Numbered from the stretch's first letter, positions 52,808-62,676 are shown. The stretch is DNA of 64,000 bases from Geotalea toluenoxydans JCM 15764 (GCF_001311985.1 NZ_BBCJ01000010.1:62001-126000), one strand, 5' to 3'. The notes: a model not told the origin generated them from the letters alone. Translations and numbers: made by a program.

Positions 52808-53893
52808 ATGAAAAAACGGATCGGCGTACTTACCGGCGGTGGAGACTGTCCGGGGCTTAATGCGGTCATCAGAGGCGTCGTTAAAGCAGCCATTATTCAA
52901 CACGGCTGGGAAGTAGTCGGTATTGAAGACGGTTTCGACGGATTGCTGACCGGCAGATGCCGTCAGTTATCCATCGATGATGTGCGCGGTATCCTCCCCC
53001 GTGGAGGGACCATTCTCGGAACTTCAAACAGGGGTAATCCCTTCGCCCGTCCGGTTGAAAAGGGGGGCAAGATCGAATACGTTGATTCTTCCGATGAAGT
53101 TGTTGAACGAATAAAATCTCTTGGCATAGGGGCGCTGGTCGTTATCGGCGGTGAAGGCTCCCTTAAGATTGCAGTGGATTTGATGAACAAGGGCGTGCCC
53201 ATTGTCGGCGTACCGAAAACCATCGATAATGACCTCATGGAAACGGATGTGACCTTCGGTTACAATACTGCCCTTGAAACGGCAACCGATGCACTGGACA
53301 AGCTGCATTCCACTGCAGAGAGCCATCACCGGGTGATGATCATGGAGGTCATGGGAAGATATGCCGGCTGGATTGCTTTGGAATCAGGTATAGCCGGAGG
53401 TGCGGATGTCATCCTCATACCTGAAATCCCTTTCGATATCCGGAAGATCTGCCTGGCCATAGAAAAAAGGCGCAACAACGGCAGCCGTTTCAGTATTATC
53501 GTGGCAGCTGAAGGGGCCTTTCCTGCGGGGGGCTTGCGAGTTGTAAAAAACAACGCCGATGCTACTCATGCCATTGAGCGTTTGGGCGGCGTCGGAGAAT
53601 TCGTGGCCAAAGAGCTAGCCGCGAACCTGGACATGGATGTGCGGGTTATGGTGCTCGGTCACCTGCAGCGCGGCGGATCACCATCCACCTTTGACAGGTG
53701 TCTGGGAAGCCGTTTCGGAGTCAAGGCTGTGGAACTTGTTGACCGGAATGAGTTCGGCACGATGGTATGTCTCAAAGGAAGGGATATTGGCAATGTAGCC
53801 ATTGAAAAGGCGATCAAACAGCTCAAAGTTGTGGATCCCGATTGTGAAATGGTAAAATCCGCTGCAAATTTGGGAATAATGCTTGGCAGGTGA
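52808..53893 (+). CDS. pfkA: 6-phosphofructokinase (group III type)
   Basis: About 361 residues. The nucleotide motif is LTGGGDCPGLNAVIRG, the substrate motif is GVPKTIDNDLMETDVTFG, and VMGRYAGWIALESGIAGGAD follows. The loop usually written GGDGS is GGEGSL here. This Asp-to-Glu change, with Gly retained next to it, is common in actinobacterial-type group III enzymes, where Gly favours ATP over pyrophosphate as donor; ATP use is inferred. ATG at 52808 has AGGAGG upstream. The frame is intact. Confidence 0.93.
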   Translation: MKKRIGVLTGGGDCPGLNAVIRGVVKAAIIQHGWEVVGIEDGFDGLLTGRCRQLSIDDVRGILPRGGTILGTSNRGNPFARPVEKGGKIEYVDSSDEVVERIKSLGIGALVVIGGEGSLKIAVDLMNKGVPIVGVPKTIDNDLMETDVTFGYNTALETATDALDKLHSTAESHHRVMIMEVMGRYAGWIALESGIAGGADVILIPEIPFDIRKICLAIEKRRNNGSRFSIIVAAEGAFPAGGLRVVKNNADATHAIERLGGVGEFVAKELAANLDMDVRVMVLGHLQRGGSPSTFDRCLGSRFGVKAVELVDRNEFGTMVCLKGRDIGNVAIEKAIKQLKVVDPDCEMVKSAANLGIMLGR

Positions 53894-53988
53894 TGATTAA
53901 CAATTGACAATAGCCGATCAAGTACCCTAAACTGCTGTGGAATTCTTTGAACCCTGGCTATGGCATTGTTTTGGAGGGTGCAGCTTTA

Positions 53989-55968
53989 ATGGACAAAATC
54001 AAGCGAAGCAGGCTATACGCCTTTTTAGGGTTTATTCTCGGTGTCGGTGCACCAATAGGTTGGACTGCCATCCGCCTTATTTTTCTGCGTGACAAAGAGG
54101 CATCTCTTCTTTCCCAGATCGTCACCGATGTTGTTAAAAGCAATTACCATTTTGCTCTTTATCTGTATATGGGGATCGGCACGGCGCTCGTCCTGGCAGT
54201 GGTAGGATTTTTCATAGGCAAGGCCGGTGATGAACTCCATGAAAGGGCGGTGGAACTGGATGTCCTGCATAAGGAGGTGGCTTCTCAAAAGGAAATTTTC
54301 GAGAACCGCTACAAAGTCCTTGACAACAACATTAAAAATTTTCACCACATTAGCAGCCGGATTCAGAAAACCATAAACATTCAGGAAGTTCTTTCTCTGT
54401 GCGCCGAAGGATTACACGACATTCTGGGTTATGACCGTGTCAATCTTCTTATGGTCGATGAGGAAAGAAAGGAACTCCGTTTTGCTGCGGCAACAGGTTC
54501 CGATAATTTCGACCGTACCAATGTTTCCTTGCCTCTTGATGGCAGGAGTGGTGTCATATTCAAATGTTTTTCCGAAAAGAAACTTTTTTTGGTCGATGAC
54601 ATTACCAAGTATCCATCCGATTTTCACCTCAAATCCCCTTACGATACCATTCATCCCCTGCGGTCGCGTAGCTTCGTTCTCTGTCCCATTGTTGTCAAAG
54701 GCGAATCCTGGGGTGTTTTCGGCATCGATAACAGGTTCAGCCAACGGACCCTGAATGATACGGATTCCGACACCATCAAACTTTTTGCCGATCAGGCGGC
54801 CTCCGCCATCACCCGGATAAACCTCCTGCAGGCCATCGATACCCTGACGCTGCAACTGGGCAAGACTTTCTCCGAGCTTCTCAATAATCGGGATACCTGT
54901 TCCCGTAATGTAAATCGTCTCAAGGCTTCTGCTGGGACAATAGCCGATAGCGCCACCCACATTTCATCTGCGTCTGAAAGCGTTTTGGCTTCCGTGGACG
55001 AAACAAGCGCCGCTGTAACAGAAATATCGGTTGCCACTGAACAGATTACGAAAAACCTGGATTTTCTCGCTGAAAGTGTGGACAAATCCGTTTCGGCAAT
55101 GGAGGAAATTTCCAGAACGATCAAGCAGGTGGAATCCAATACCGTTGTTTCCCACAACGTCTCAAGTCAGGTCAAGGCTCATAGCGACAAGGTAAGAGTT
55201 GTCGTTTCCGAAACAATCACCTCTCTGGCTGAGATACAAAAGGCTGTAGATCTGTCCTACGAAGGGATTAAACGCCTGAGTGAGAACAGCAGCCGAATCG
55301 ACAACATAGTAAGTGTCATCAATGAAATTACGAAACGGACGAATCTCCTGGCGTTGAATGCCTCGATTATTGCTGCCCAGGCTGGAGATTACGGCAAAAG
55401 TTTCGGCGTAGTAGCCGATGAAATAAGGAACCTTTCGCTGCAGACCGGTCAATCCACGGGAGAAATTACCTCTATTATCGAAGAGATCATGGAAGAATCG
55501 CGCATCGCGGCCGGTAATGTGACCATGACCAAGGAGCTGGTACAGAAAGGGGTCAAGCTGGGGAAAGAGACGGGTGCTGCATTGGGCATGATTGAGGACA
55601 GTTCCAAACGTGCCATGGAGATGACCGAGCAGATCAAGATTGCCACCGAAGAACAGGCACAGAGCGTCCAGCTGGTTACCCGCTCCATTGAAGATGTGAG
55701 CACCATGACCTCACAGATATTCACTGCCTCCAAGGAGCAGGCGAAGGCAACAAGAAATATCGGCAAGGCCATCGCATCCATTAAAGAAATGACAGAAGAG
55801 ATGGTTACAGCAACGGTAAAACAGGCTTCTGAAGGAAGCGAAATCAAAACATCGGTGGATGCCGTGGGGGGACTGATAGTTGGCGTCTTCGACGACCTGG
55901 AAAAGAGGCAGGAGGACAGCCGTGCAGTAGTGAGCGAGTTGGAAGTAATCAAGTCCATAGCCAGCTGA
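53989..55968 (+). CDS. Methyl-accepting chemotaxis protein with cytoplasmic GAF domain
   Basis: About 659 residues. Two N-terminal helices (about 9-30 and 53-76) flank only a short periplasmic loop, so sensing is probably by the cytoplasmic GAF domain (about 125-290; [38 protein letters not shown]). The signalling domain contains the hairpin-tip sequence [20 protein letters not shown] and the [15 protein letters not shown] segment. ATG at 53989 follows GGAGGG. No other che genes are near. The ligand is unknown; an intracellular redox or small-molecule cue is plausible. Confidence 0.92.
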   Translation: MDKIKRSRLYAFLGFILGVGAPIGWTAIRLIFLRDKEASLLSQIVTDVVKSNYHFALYLYMGIGTALVLAVVGFFIGKAGDELHERAVELDVLHKEVASQKEIFENRYKVLDNNIKNFHHISSRIQKTINIQEVLSLCAEGLHDILGYDRVNLLMVDEERKELRFAAATGSDNFDRTNVSLPLDGRSGVIFKCFSEKKLFLVDDITKYPSDFHLKSPYDTIHPLRSRSFVLCPIVVKGESWGVFGIDNRFSQRTLNDTDSDTIKLFADQAASAITRINLLQAIDTLTLQLGKTFSELLNNRDTCSRNVNRLKASAGTIADSATHISSASESVLASVDETSAAVTEISVATEQITKNLDFLAESVDKSVSAMEEISRTIKQVESNTVVSHNVSSQVKAHSDKVRVVVSETITSLAEIQKAVDLSYEGIKRLSENSSRIDNIVSVINEITKRTNLLALNASIIAAQAGDYGKSFGVVADEIRNLSLQTGQSTGEITSIIEEIMEESRIAAGNVTMTKELVQKGVKLGKETGAALGMIEDSSKRAMEMTEQIKIATEEQAQSVQLVTRSIEDVSTMTSQIFTASKEQAKATRNIGKAIASIKEMTEEMVTATVKQASEGSEIKTSVDAVGGLIVGVFDDLEKRQEDSRAVVSELEVIKSIAS

Positions 55969-56153
55969 GCCGGGGAAACCGCATTTTTCAAACACTGTTA
56001 AAAAATGGTAGACTTTAATTCGGTATTCTGGTACTAATATTGACAATTACAGTGGGATGGGCCGTAACATTTGTACGGATCCGACAAATCTCCTCTCTGA
56101 CAACGAACATATCGCCAGGATTCAACAGAACCGGGACGGGAGGCAATAGCTGA

Positions 56154-56216
56154 AAAAGAGATAACTTTCTCTTTTAGATTTATACCAGCGCCCCCTTAGC
56201 CAGTGGGCGCTTTTTT
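56154..56216 (+). terminator. Two hairpins ending in a T6 terminator right before panB
   Basis: AAAAGAGA/TCTCTTTT (56154-56175) is followed by AGCGCCC/GGGCGCT (56187-56211) with T6 at 56211-56216. It can end the chemoreceptor transcript, but its T-run touches the panB translation start, so it may also attenuate panBCD. No known riboswitch class was recognised in 55969-56153. Confidence 0.7.
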
Positions 56217-56228
56217 ATGGAGAAACCA

Positions 56229-57031
56229 TTGAAGAAAGCCACGACCATACTTGATATCCAGAAAATGAAAGCAGAGGGCGAGAAGATATCGATGCTCACC
56301 TGCTACGATTATCCGACCGCAAGAATAATGGATGAATGCGGCATCGACATGATCCTTATCGGTGACTCTGTTGGTGTAGTCTATGCGGGTTATGACAATA
56401 CTCTTCCAGTGACTATGGAAGATATGATCTACCACACCCGGGCAGTGGTAAGAGCTCAGCCGAAGGCGCTGGTGGTGGCGGATATGCCGTTTCTTTCCTA
56501 CCAGATCGACATGGTATCAGCCAGGCTGAACGCTGGTCGTCTGATAAAAGAGGGAGGGGCAGCCGCGGTAAAGATCGAGGGAGGGGTGAATGTGGCCCCG
56601 GTAATTGAAGCCATCACCTCCATGGATATCCCGGTAGTGGCGCACATTGGACTTACTCCCCAGTCTCTGCACCGTATGGGAGGCTACCGCGTTCAGGGAA
56701 GAAACAATGAACAGGCGGAAAAACTCCTTGCCGATGCCCGCGCTGTAGAGTCAGCCGCGCCTTTGCCGTTGTCCTGGAAGGTATTCCGACGGCACTGGCT
56801 GCCAAAATCACCAGCGAATCGGGCATTCCGACGATAGGAATCGGTGCCGGACCGTCCTGTGACGGCCAGGTATTGGTGATACACGATATCCTCGGCCTTT
56901 GTGAAAAATATGCCCCGAAATTCGTCAAGCGCTACGCCGACCTGAAGCCTGTCATAGCTCAAGCCATATCGAGCTATATTCAGGAGGTAAAAGAAGGTGC
57001 GTTCCCGACGGAAGGAAACTCATTCAACTGA
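56229..57031 (+). CDS. panB: Ketopantoate hydroxymethyltransferase, frameshifted
   Basis: This enzyme adds a hydroxymethyl group to 2-oxoisovalerate, the first step of pantothenate synthesis. About 267 residues: [39 protein letters not shown] and AVKIEGG define the barrel with its metal ligands; [18 protein letters not shown] lies in the second half. The frame breaks near 56756; one G gives [23 protein letters not shown] at 56229 is preferred because GGAG lies just upstream, though ATG at 56217 is in frame. The stop overlaps the panC ATG (TGATG). Confidence 0.93.
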
Positions 57032-57879
57032 TGAAAATCATTCAATGTATAGACGAAATGCAGAGTATTGCACAGACTGCCAGGGTGAACGGCAAGCGGA
57101 TTGCCCTGGTCCCCACCATGGGCTACCTTCATCAGGGACATGCTTCTCTTATGGTGGAAGGGCAAAAACGTGCCGATCTGCTGGTGGCCAGCATCTTTGT
57201 TAATCCCACCCAATTCGGCGTGGGAGAGGATTTTGACAGCTATCCACGGGATATGGAAAACGACATGCGGGTTGCAGAATCAGCCGGAGTGGATTTGATC
57301 TTTGCTCCCAGGGCTGCGGATATGTATCCCGTCGATTACCAGACCTATGTAAACGTGGAAAAGTTGACATTGCCACTGTGCGGAGCAAACCGGCCCGGTC
57401 ACTTCCGCGGCGTGACTACGGTGGTGGCCAAGTTCTTCAACATCGTATCACCGCATGTGGCGTTGTTTGGTCAGAAGGACTATCAGCAATTGGCAGTGAT
57501 CAGGCAGATGGTCGCCGACCTTAATATGCCCGTTGAGGTGATCGGCATGCCCATCGTCCGTGAAGCGGATGGTCTGGCAATGAGTTCCCGCAACTCTTAC
57601 CTGTCGCCGGCGGAACGTGTAAGCGCCCTCTGTTTGTCCAATTCCCTGAATGCGGTAAGAACTGCCTTCTGCAAAGGAGAACGATCAGTTGCAGCTCTCA
57701 AAAACCTTGTTCTCGATACGATCAGCAAGGAGAGATGTGCGGCAATTGATTATGTGGAATTTCGCCATGGTTTGAACCTGGCGGCAGTGGATACGGCAGA
57801 TGAACAGACAGTGGTAGCATTGGCTGTTAAAATTGGAAAGACACGGCTCATCGACAACAGGGTTTTAGGGGAGGAATAA
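57031..57879 (+). CDS. panC: Pantothenate synthetase
   Basis: This enzyme joins pantoate and beta-alanine using ATP. It is 282 residues. [17 protein letters not shown] contains the HIGH-type motif, [19 protein letters not shown] binds pantoate, [16 protein letters not shown] and [12 protein letters not shown] (KMSKS equivalent) complete the site. The frame is intact. The start overlaps the panB stop and panD follows after two bases, so the three are one translational unit. Confidence 0.97.
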   Translation: MKIIQCIDEMQSIAQTARVNGKRIALVPTMGYLHQGHASLMVEGQKRADLLVASIFVNPTQFGVGEDFDSYPRDMENDMRVAESAGVDLIFAPRAADMYPVDYQTYVNVEKLTLPLCGANRPGHFRGVTTVVAKFFNIVSPHVALFGQKDYQQLAVIRQMVADLNMPVEVIGMPIVREADGLAMSSRNSYLSPAERVSALCLSNSLNAVRTAFCKGERSVAALKNLVLDTISKERCAAIDYVEFRHGLNLAAVDTADEQTVVALAVKIGKTRLIDNRVLGEE

Positions 57880-57881
57880 CA

Positions 57882-58280
57882 ATGGGCAGAAAGATGCTCA
57901 AGAGCAAAATTCACCGGGCTACAGTTACCGGTGCCGATCTTCATTACGAGGGAAGCATCACCATCGATAAGGATCTCATGGAAGCGGCGGACATCATTCC
58001 TTATGAGGCAGTCTGCATCTGGAATGTGAACAACGGCAGCCGTTTCGAGACCTATGCCATCGAAGGGGAGAGAGGGTCCGGGGTTATTTGCATCAACGGT
58101 GCTGCCGCCCGCATGGTTGCTCCAAAGGACTTGGTCATCATTGCCAGCTTCGTAAATATTGACAACAAGGAAGCTCTTCAGCATGAGCCCAAACTGGTGT
58201 TTGTTGACGAACAGAACAGGATGCTCGCTTCCCGCAAGGAGGTTGCAGGTCAGGGAACACTGAAGAAGGTCGCCTGGTAG
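57882..58280 (+). CDS. panD: Aspartate 1-decarboxylase proenzyme
   Basis: This pyruvoyl enzyme makes beta-alanine from aspartate. It is 132 residues. The self-cleavage site is Gly24-Ser25 in HYEGSITID, which gives the pyruvoyl group. The numbering matches the E. coli enzyme when ATG 57882 is used, supporting this start over ATG 57894. GGGGAGGA precedes it. It completes panBCD, so the whole CoA precursor branch is encoded together. Confidence 0.97.
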   Translation: MGRKMLKSKIHRATVTGADLHYEGSITIDKDLMEAADIIPYEAVCIWNVNNGSRFETYAIEGERGSGVICINGAAARMVAPKDLVIIASFVNIDNKEALQHEPKLVFVDEQNRMLASRKEVAGQGTLKKVAW

Positions 58281-58313
58281 GGCAGCAATAAACTTTGCCT
58301 TTCAGAGGGTGCC

Positions 58314-59549
58314 ATGAGAATCTTTGCCGCTTCAACCGTAATGCCCATATCTTCCTCTCCCATTGCACATGGGGGCATACTGGTGGAAAATGGCCGAATC
58401 AGGGACGTGGGGCCGGTCGAGCGTCTCCGATCCGATTATGACGCTCCAGTTACAGATTTTCCCCAGTGTGTCATCATGCCAGGTCTGGTGAATGCCCATA
58501 CCCATCTGGAGCTGACCCATTTCCCTTCATGGAAACTGCGCAAGGATCTGGACTATTCGCCGCGTACTTATGTGGACTGGGTAATTCAGGTGATAAAGAT
58601 CAAGCGCAGTCTGCAGCCCGAAGAACTTGAACTATCCCTGAAGGAAGGACTGCGCAAATCTCTGGAATCGGGTACCGTTGCCTCAGCCGATATTCTCACT
58701 GATCGGCGACTTTTGCCCATATACGACGAAACACCGACTAAAAATATCGTCTTTCTTGAGGCTATCGGCCAGGAACCTGCTCTATGTGCTGAGCTGAAGG
58801 AAAAGTTGAAAGTTGTTATCCGATCAGGTCACACCCGTTTCGGCATATCGCCTCACGCACCACACACCCTGTCACCTTCTTTTTTCAGGGAAATCAAGGA
58901 ACTTGCAACCAGCTTTTCCTTACCGATAATGACACACCTGTCCGAGTCATCTGAAGAAGCCTCATTCATGCATGATTCGACAGGCAGGATTGCCGAATTG
59001 CTCTATCCCCATATACATTGGGAAGCTTACCTGCCGAAGCCTCAAAGGACTACGTCTACGGCATACCTCGATTCCCTTGGCGTTCTGGATCAATCCACCA
59101 TTGCCGTCCACTGTGTTCACGTCACGCCTGCCGATGGAGAGATACTGAAAAAACGAGGAGTAAATGTTGTTATCTGTCCGCGCAGCAATGACAGACTTAC
59201 CGTGGGTAAAGCGCCGCTAAATCTGTTCAAGAAGCTGGACATACCCATGGCGATCGGTACCGACTCCCTTGCCAGCAATGATTCCCTTTCGCTTTGGGAT
59301 GAGATGCGTTTTATCCTCAATGAGTTCCCCGGTGTTTTTCGGCACGATGAACTTTTGGCTATGGCAACACTTGGCGGAGCCAAAGTCCTGGGGATCGACG
59401 AGGAATTCGGTTCCCTTGAACAGGGCAAGCGGGCCGATTTCCTTGTACTGGAAGTTGAGAATTCAATGGTGGAAAAGAATCTGCACCGCCTGATCATTGA
59501 GGAAGCCCGGATAGATCAAGTCTACATCTCCGGCAATCATGTAAATTGA
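58314..59549 (+). CDS. Amidohydrolase/deaminase, probable aminofutalosine deaminase type
   Basis: This is a 411-residue metal-dependent hydrolase of the cytosine-deaminase/TRZ-ATZ group. Metal motifs are NAHTHLELTH (N-terminal HxH), SPHAPHTLSP, IMTHLSESSEE and GTDSLASNDSLSLWDEM; FGSLEQGKRADFLVLE is the usual C-terminal barrel-strand motif. Relatives in Geobacter-like bacteria deaminate aminofutalosine in the futalosine route to menaquinone, but other purine or triazine-like substrates are possible. The frame is intact. Confidence 0.82.
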   Translation: MRIFAASTVMPISSSPIAHGGILVENGRIRDVGPVERLRSDYDAPVTDFPQCVIMPGLVNAHTHLELTHFPSWKLRKDLDYSPRTYVDWVIQVIKIKRSLQPEELELSLKEGLRKSLESGTVASADILTDRRLLPIYDETPTKNIVFLEAIGQEPALCAELKEKLKVVIRSGHTRFGISPHAPHTLSPSFFREIKELATSFSLPIMTHLSESSEEASFMHDSTGRIAELLYPHIHWEAYLPKPQRTTSTAYLDSLGVLDQSTIAVHCVHVTPADGEILKKRGVNVVICPRSNDRLTVGKAPLNLFKKLDIPMAIGTDSLASNDSLSLWDEMRFILNEFPGVFRHDELLAMATLGGAKVLGIDEEFGSLEQGKRADFLVLEVENSMVEKNLHRLIIEEARIDQVYISGNHVN

Positions 59550-59560
59550 GAGGAAATGTC

Positions 59561-60073
59561 ATGTCATGTTTTCGCAGCCTGATGTCAGCCCTGATTGTCC
59601 TTGTCGTTTTGTCCTTTACTCATGTTGCGTCGGCCAAAGTCTTGCGCACCTACCAAGGAAAGCTTAACATCAACACTGCTTCAGCCGCGGATTTTGCGAG
59701 ACTGCCGGGAGTAGGTGATGTTATCGGTTTTCACATGGTCAAGGAAAGGGAGCAACGGGGCCGTTTTTCAGCAATTAGTGACATTACCTCGGTAAAAGGC
59801 ATTAAGCCGCGGATATATGAGGTCATAAAAGGCCACCTGACAATGTCGGGGGAGAACAACCTGCAGGTCCGCATCGACCTCAACACCATCACCAAACCAA
59901 TTCTTCTCGGACTCCCAGGCATGACAGCCGGAGAAGCGCGTTCAATCATCAATTTCCGCAAGAGCAGGCCGTTTACTTCAGTTGAAGACCTACTGCTGGT
60001 GCCAGGTATCAATCAGAAACGGATGCGCGAGCTCTCTGAATGGCTGACGGTGGTTAAAGCTCAAAGAAGATAA
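59561..60073 (+). CDS. ComEA-like helix-hairpin-helix protein, exported
   Basis: About 170 residues. A signal peptide or anchor ([19 protein letters not shown]) is followed by two helix-hairpin-helix DNA-binding units: [20 protein letters not shown] (about residue 37) and [20 protein letters not shown] (about 107), each of the ComEA type. Such proteins bind incoming DNA in the periplasm in competent bacteria, but single copies are also found without competence genes. ATG at 59561 has GAGGAA upstream. No other competence gene is in the window. Confidence 0.83.
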   Translation: MSCFRSLMSALIVLVVLSFTHVASAKVLRTYQGKLNINTASAADFARLPGVGDVIGFHMVKEREQRGRFSAISDITSVKGIKPRIYEVIKGHLTMSGENNLQVRIDLNTITKPILLGLPGMTAGEARSIINFRKSRPFTSVEDLLLVPGINQKRMRELSEWLTVVKAQRR

Positions 60074-60123
60074 ATTCTGTCCTTTTTCCTTGCACTATTT
60101 GCTGGATTTGCTACCATAGCCTC

Positions 60124-60579
60124 ATGTCAGAAAAGTTGATCTGTAATAATAAAAAAGCCTATCATGATTATTTCATCGAGGAAAAATTCGAGGCAGGCAT
60201 GGTGCTCAAGGGAACCGAAGTTAAATCCCTGCGCAATGGCAAGGCCAACCTCAACGATTCTTTTGCCTTGATCAAGAATGGCGAAGCATTTCTGCACAAT
60301 CTTCATATCTCTCCATACGATTTCGGCAACCGGGAGAATCACGACCCAGACCGGATGCGCAAGCTGCTTCTCCACAAAAAGGAAATAGGCAAGCTTTTCG
60401 GCAAGATCAGGGAACAGGGATATTCGGTGGTCCCACTCCGGTTATACTTCAAAACCGGCTTGGTAAAGGTTGAGCTGGGTATGGCCAAAGGCAAGAAGCT
60501 CTACGACAAACGAGAGGACATGAAGAAAAAGGATATGCGCCGCGACGTGGCGGTGGCACTTAAAGAGCGAAATAAATAG
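60124..60579 (+). CDS. smpB: tmRNA-binding protein SmpB
   Basis: This 151-residue protein binds tmRNA and delivers it to stalled ribosomes. [20 protein letters not shown] and [19 protein letters not shown] at the N-terminus, [20 protein letters not shown], and the basic tail [20 protein letters not shown] are typical. ATG at 60124. The gene lies 272 bases before its RNA partner ssrA, with a tandem repeat between them. The frame is intact. Confidence 0.97.
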   Translation: MSEKLICNNKKAYHDYFIEEKFEAGMVLKGTEVKSLRNGKANLNDSFALIKNGEAFLHNLHISPYDFGNRENHDPDRMRKLLLHKKEIGKLFGKIREQGYSVVPLRLYFKTGLVKVELGMAKGKKLYDKREDMKKKDMRRDVAVALKERNK

Positions 60580-60596
60580 AAGTAGATGAAAGACGA

Positions 60597-60842
60597 GAAA
60601 CGGCAGTTTTGAGTCGAGATCAAGGAAGCTGAGAAGAAAGGCGGAGACGTGGCCCGGCGCCACGTCGCACAACAAACGACGAAGCTGACGCTGGTAGCGG
60701 CCAAAAATGGTGAAAACAAAAGAATAAGAAACGACAGTTTTGAGTCGATAACAAGGAAGCTGAGAAGAGAGGCGGAGACGTGGCCTGGCGCCACGTCGCA
60801 CAACGAACGACGAAGCTGACGCTGGTAGCGGCCAAAAATGGC
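60597..60842. repeat. Two tandem 115-base palindrome-bearing repeats between smpB and ssrA
   Basis: Copy 1 is 60597-60711 and copy 2 is 60728-60842, separated by 16 bases (period 131) and nearly identical; differences are a few substitutions and a small gap. Both start with GAAACG(G/A)CAGTTTTGAGTC and end with GCGGCCAAAAATGG. Each has GACGTGGC...GCCACGTC, an 8-base inverted repeat with a 5-base loop. They resemble REP-like or palindromic interspersed elements. Copy 2 ends only 9 bases before the tmRNA start, so it covers the place where the ssrA promoter would be. Confidence 0.9.
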
Positions 60843-60851
60843 GTTTCATCT

Positions 60852-61204
60852 GGGGGTGTAAAGGTTTCGACGGGGGTAATAAGCAAAGGTCGCATGCCGA
60901 GGTCCGGGTGGCTCGTAAAACAATCCGGGACGCATTAAGCGCCGATAATTACGATTACGCTTTAGCAGCTTAATAACCTGCTAACGATCTACCTTCCCTC
61001 TCCCATGGGGCAGGATAGATCGTCATTTCAGTGGGATAGCCGAGGGAAATGCCTGTGGTCCCGAAGCGAAATTGAAACAGGATCGAACCTGAGAAATCCC
61101 GGCCAGTGGAGTTCCCAGGGGCTAAAACAAAAACTGGTATAAGCATGTAGACGCCTTTCGTGTACGATCTTCGGACGCGGGTTCGATTCCCGCCACCTCC
61201 ACCA
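60852..61204 (+). ncRNA. ssrA: Transfer-messenger RNA
   Basis: The 5' end GGGGGTG pairs with CACCTCC near the 3' end, followed by ACCA, and the T-arm has GGGTTCGATTCCC, giving the tRNA-Ala-like domain. The tag frame is GCC GAT AAT TAC GAT TAC GCT TTA GCA GCT TAA TAA, encoding ADNYDYALAA. GGTTTCGACGGGGGT near the start is typical. It lies next to smpB. Its 3' end is a common integration site, and an integrase gene follows. Confidence 0.97.
61180..61204 (+). other. Probable attachment site (attL side) at the ssrA 3' end
   Basis: The T-arm and acceptor end of ssrA form the usual crossover region for P4-type integrases, and an integrase gene lies 180 bases downstream reading away. The matching right-hand copy would be beyond the window, so this is inferred from position. 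Confidence 0.5.
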
Positions 61205-61237
61205 TTTAAAGGTCCAGCAAGGACCGGAGAAGTACAA

Positions 61238-61264
61238 GAAGCCCTGAGAAATCGGGGCTTTTTG
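61238..61264 (+). terminator. Intrinsic terminator after ssrA
   Basis: AGCCC and GGGCT arms are followed by a T-run; a smaller GGTCC/GGACC hairpin lies at 61211-61225 just before it. Confidence 0.8.
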
Positions 61265-61299
61265 TTTATTTATTGTCCGGACTAATCCAGAAAAGTTCA

Positions 61300-61328
61300 T
61301 TGACATCCAATCGTTTTGGAGGTATTTC
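61300..61328 (+). promoter_or_regulatory. Promoter of the integrase gene
   Basis: TTGACA, a 17-base spacer and TATTTC lie 57 bases before ATG 61385. The downstream half overlaps the left arm of the inverted repeat described next. Confidence 0.5.
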
Positions 61329-61373
61329 TACCTGCAATGTACCTCCAAAGAATTTCGAATACCTCCAAAACGA
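61311..61373. promoter_or_regulatory. 16-base inverted repeat plus a third half-site upstream of the integrase
   Basis: TCGTTTTGGAGGTATT at 61311-61326 is matched perfectly and inverted by AATACCTCCAAAACGA at 61358-61373. A third TACCTCCAAA lies between them at about 61339-61348. Sites of this kind fit either a repressor operator over the promoter or arm-type integrase/excisionase binding sites. Confidence 0.8.
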
Positions 61374-61384
61374 CGGAGATGCCC

Positions 61385-62614
61385 ATGCCTAAAAGGATTG
61401 TACCTCTTACCGAGATTCAAGTACGGAACGCAAAACCTAAGGCGCAGGACTATAAGCTGATGGATGGATTTGGCTTATACCTGTTGGTGACGCCGACGGG
61501 GGGAAAGCTGTGGCGGTTTGATTATCGCTACCATACGAAGAGAAAGCTGATTGCATTTGGAGCATATCCAGCAGTCAGTTTGGCTGATGCCCGGCAGCGA
61601 CGTGATGAAGCTAAAAAACTCCTGGCCAATGATGTTGATCCTGGTGAGATTAAAAAAGCTAAAAAAGCCGCTGTTGTAGCTGAAACTGAAAATGCATTTG
61701 AGGTAGTGGCCAGAGAGTGGCACAAAAAATTCTCCTATACATGGTCCTCGACCCATGCGGATACTACATTGAGACGGCTTGAGGCTGACGTTTTTCCGGT
61801 ACTTGGTGTACGGCCTATACATGAAATCAAGGCCCCTGAAGTGCTGGCAATGCTTCGCCGGATAGAATCGAGGGGGGCTCTTGAAACGGCTCATCGGGTT
61901 AGAACGGTTTGCGGGCAAGTGTTGCGCTATGCAGTGGCCACAGGACGCGCAGAAAGGGATTGCACGGGCGATCTCAAGGGCGCGTTAACTCCGTACAAGA
62001 AAGGGCACCTTGCAGCCATTACAGATCCGAAAGAGGTCGCTCCGCTTCTGCGTGCTATGGATGGTTATCAAGGGTCCTTCGTGGTTAAATGCGCTTTGCA
62101 GTTGGCACCGCTTTTCTTTGTCCGTCCAGGGGAGCTTAGGCAAGCCGAATGGAACGAAATTGACTTTGATGCTGCAGAGTGGAATATCCCCGCCGAGCGC
62201 ATGAAGATGAAGGTTGCTCACCTTGTACCCCTGTCATCCCAGGCGATTTCTATACTTCGTGAACTTCATGTCTTGACCGGCAGGAGTCGCTATCTATTCC
62301 CCTGTCATCGGTCTTTCACACGCCCTATGAGTAATAACGCAATAAATGCAGCTTTAAGGCGTATGGGATTCGACAAGGACGAGATGACTGGCCACGGCTT
62401 CCGGGCAATGGCAAGGACAATTCTCGATGAAGTTTTGCAGATACGACCCGATTATATAGAACACCAGCTTGCTCATGCAGTGCGCGACCCAAATGGACGT
62501 GCATATAACCGCACGGCGCATTTGACTGAACGGAAAAGAATGATGCAGCTTTGGGCGGATTATCTTGACGGATTGAAGCAGGGCGCAAAGGTGATACCCC
62601 TGCGCCAAAAATGA
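61385..62614 (+). CDS. P4-type tyrosine integrase
   Basis: About 409 residues. An N-terminal arm-DNA-binding domain (DUF4102 type; MDGFGLYLLVTPTGGKLWRF, KLIAFGAYPAVSLADARQRR), a core-binding SAM-like domain (about 105-200), and a catalytic domain with Arg in FVRPGELRQAEW, HxxR in GHGFRAMARTI and the nucleophile Tyr in GRAYNRTAHL. ATG at 61385 has GGAG upstream. Family members integrate at tRNA or tmRNA 3' ends; ssrA lies immediately upstream. The frame is intact, so it could be active. Confidence 0.94.
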   Translation: MPKRIVPLTEIQVRNAKPKAQDYKLMDGFGLYLLVTPTGGKLWRFDYRYHTKRKLIAFGAYPAVSLADARQRRDEAKKLLANDVDPGEIKKAKKAAVVAETENAFEVVAREWHKKFSYTWSSTHADTTLRRLEADVFPVLGVRPIHEIKAPEVLAMLRRIESRGALETAHRVRTVCGQVLRYAVATGRAERDCTGDLKGALTPYKKGHLAAITDPKEVAPLLRAMDGYQGSFVVKCALQLAPLFFVRPGELRQAEWNEIDFDAAEWNIPAERMKMKVAHLVPLSSQAISILRELHVLTGRSRYLFPCHRSFTRPMSNNAINAALRRMGFDKDEMTGHGFRAMARTILDEVLQIRPDYIEHQLAHAVRDPNGRAYNRTAHLTERKRMMQLWADYLDGLKQGAKVIPLRQK

Positions 62615-62676
62615 CCGAGATGTAGGCCTGAAAATGTATTGTAGCTTTCGACTTTTGACCGAATGGAGGGTCGAGA

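Noticed and set aside
56030-56216. Possible GEMM (cyclic dinucleotide) or pan-motif riboswitch before panB
   Set aside because: The conserved GEMM core and the known pan-motif features are not visible; only simple hairpins and a terminator can be supported.
60442-60895. Overlapping minus-strand frames across the tandem repeats
   Set aside because: They span smpB, both repeat copies and the tmRNA start; the similar translations come from the repeated DNA, not from a gene family.
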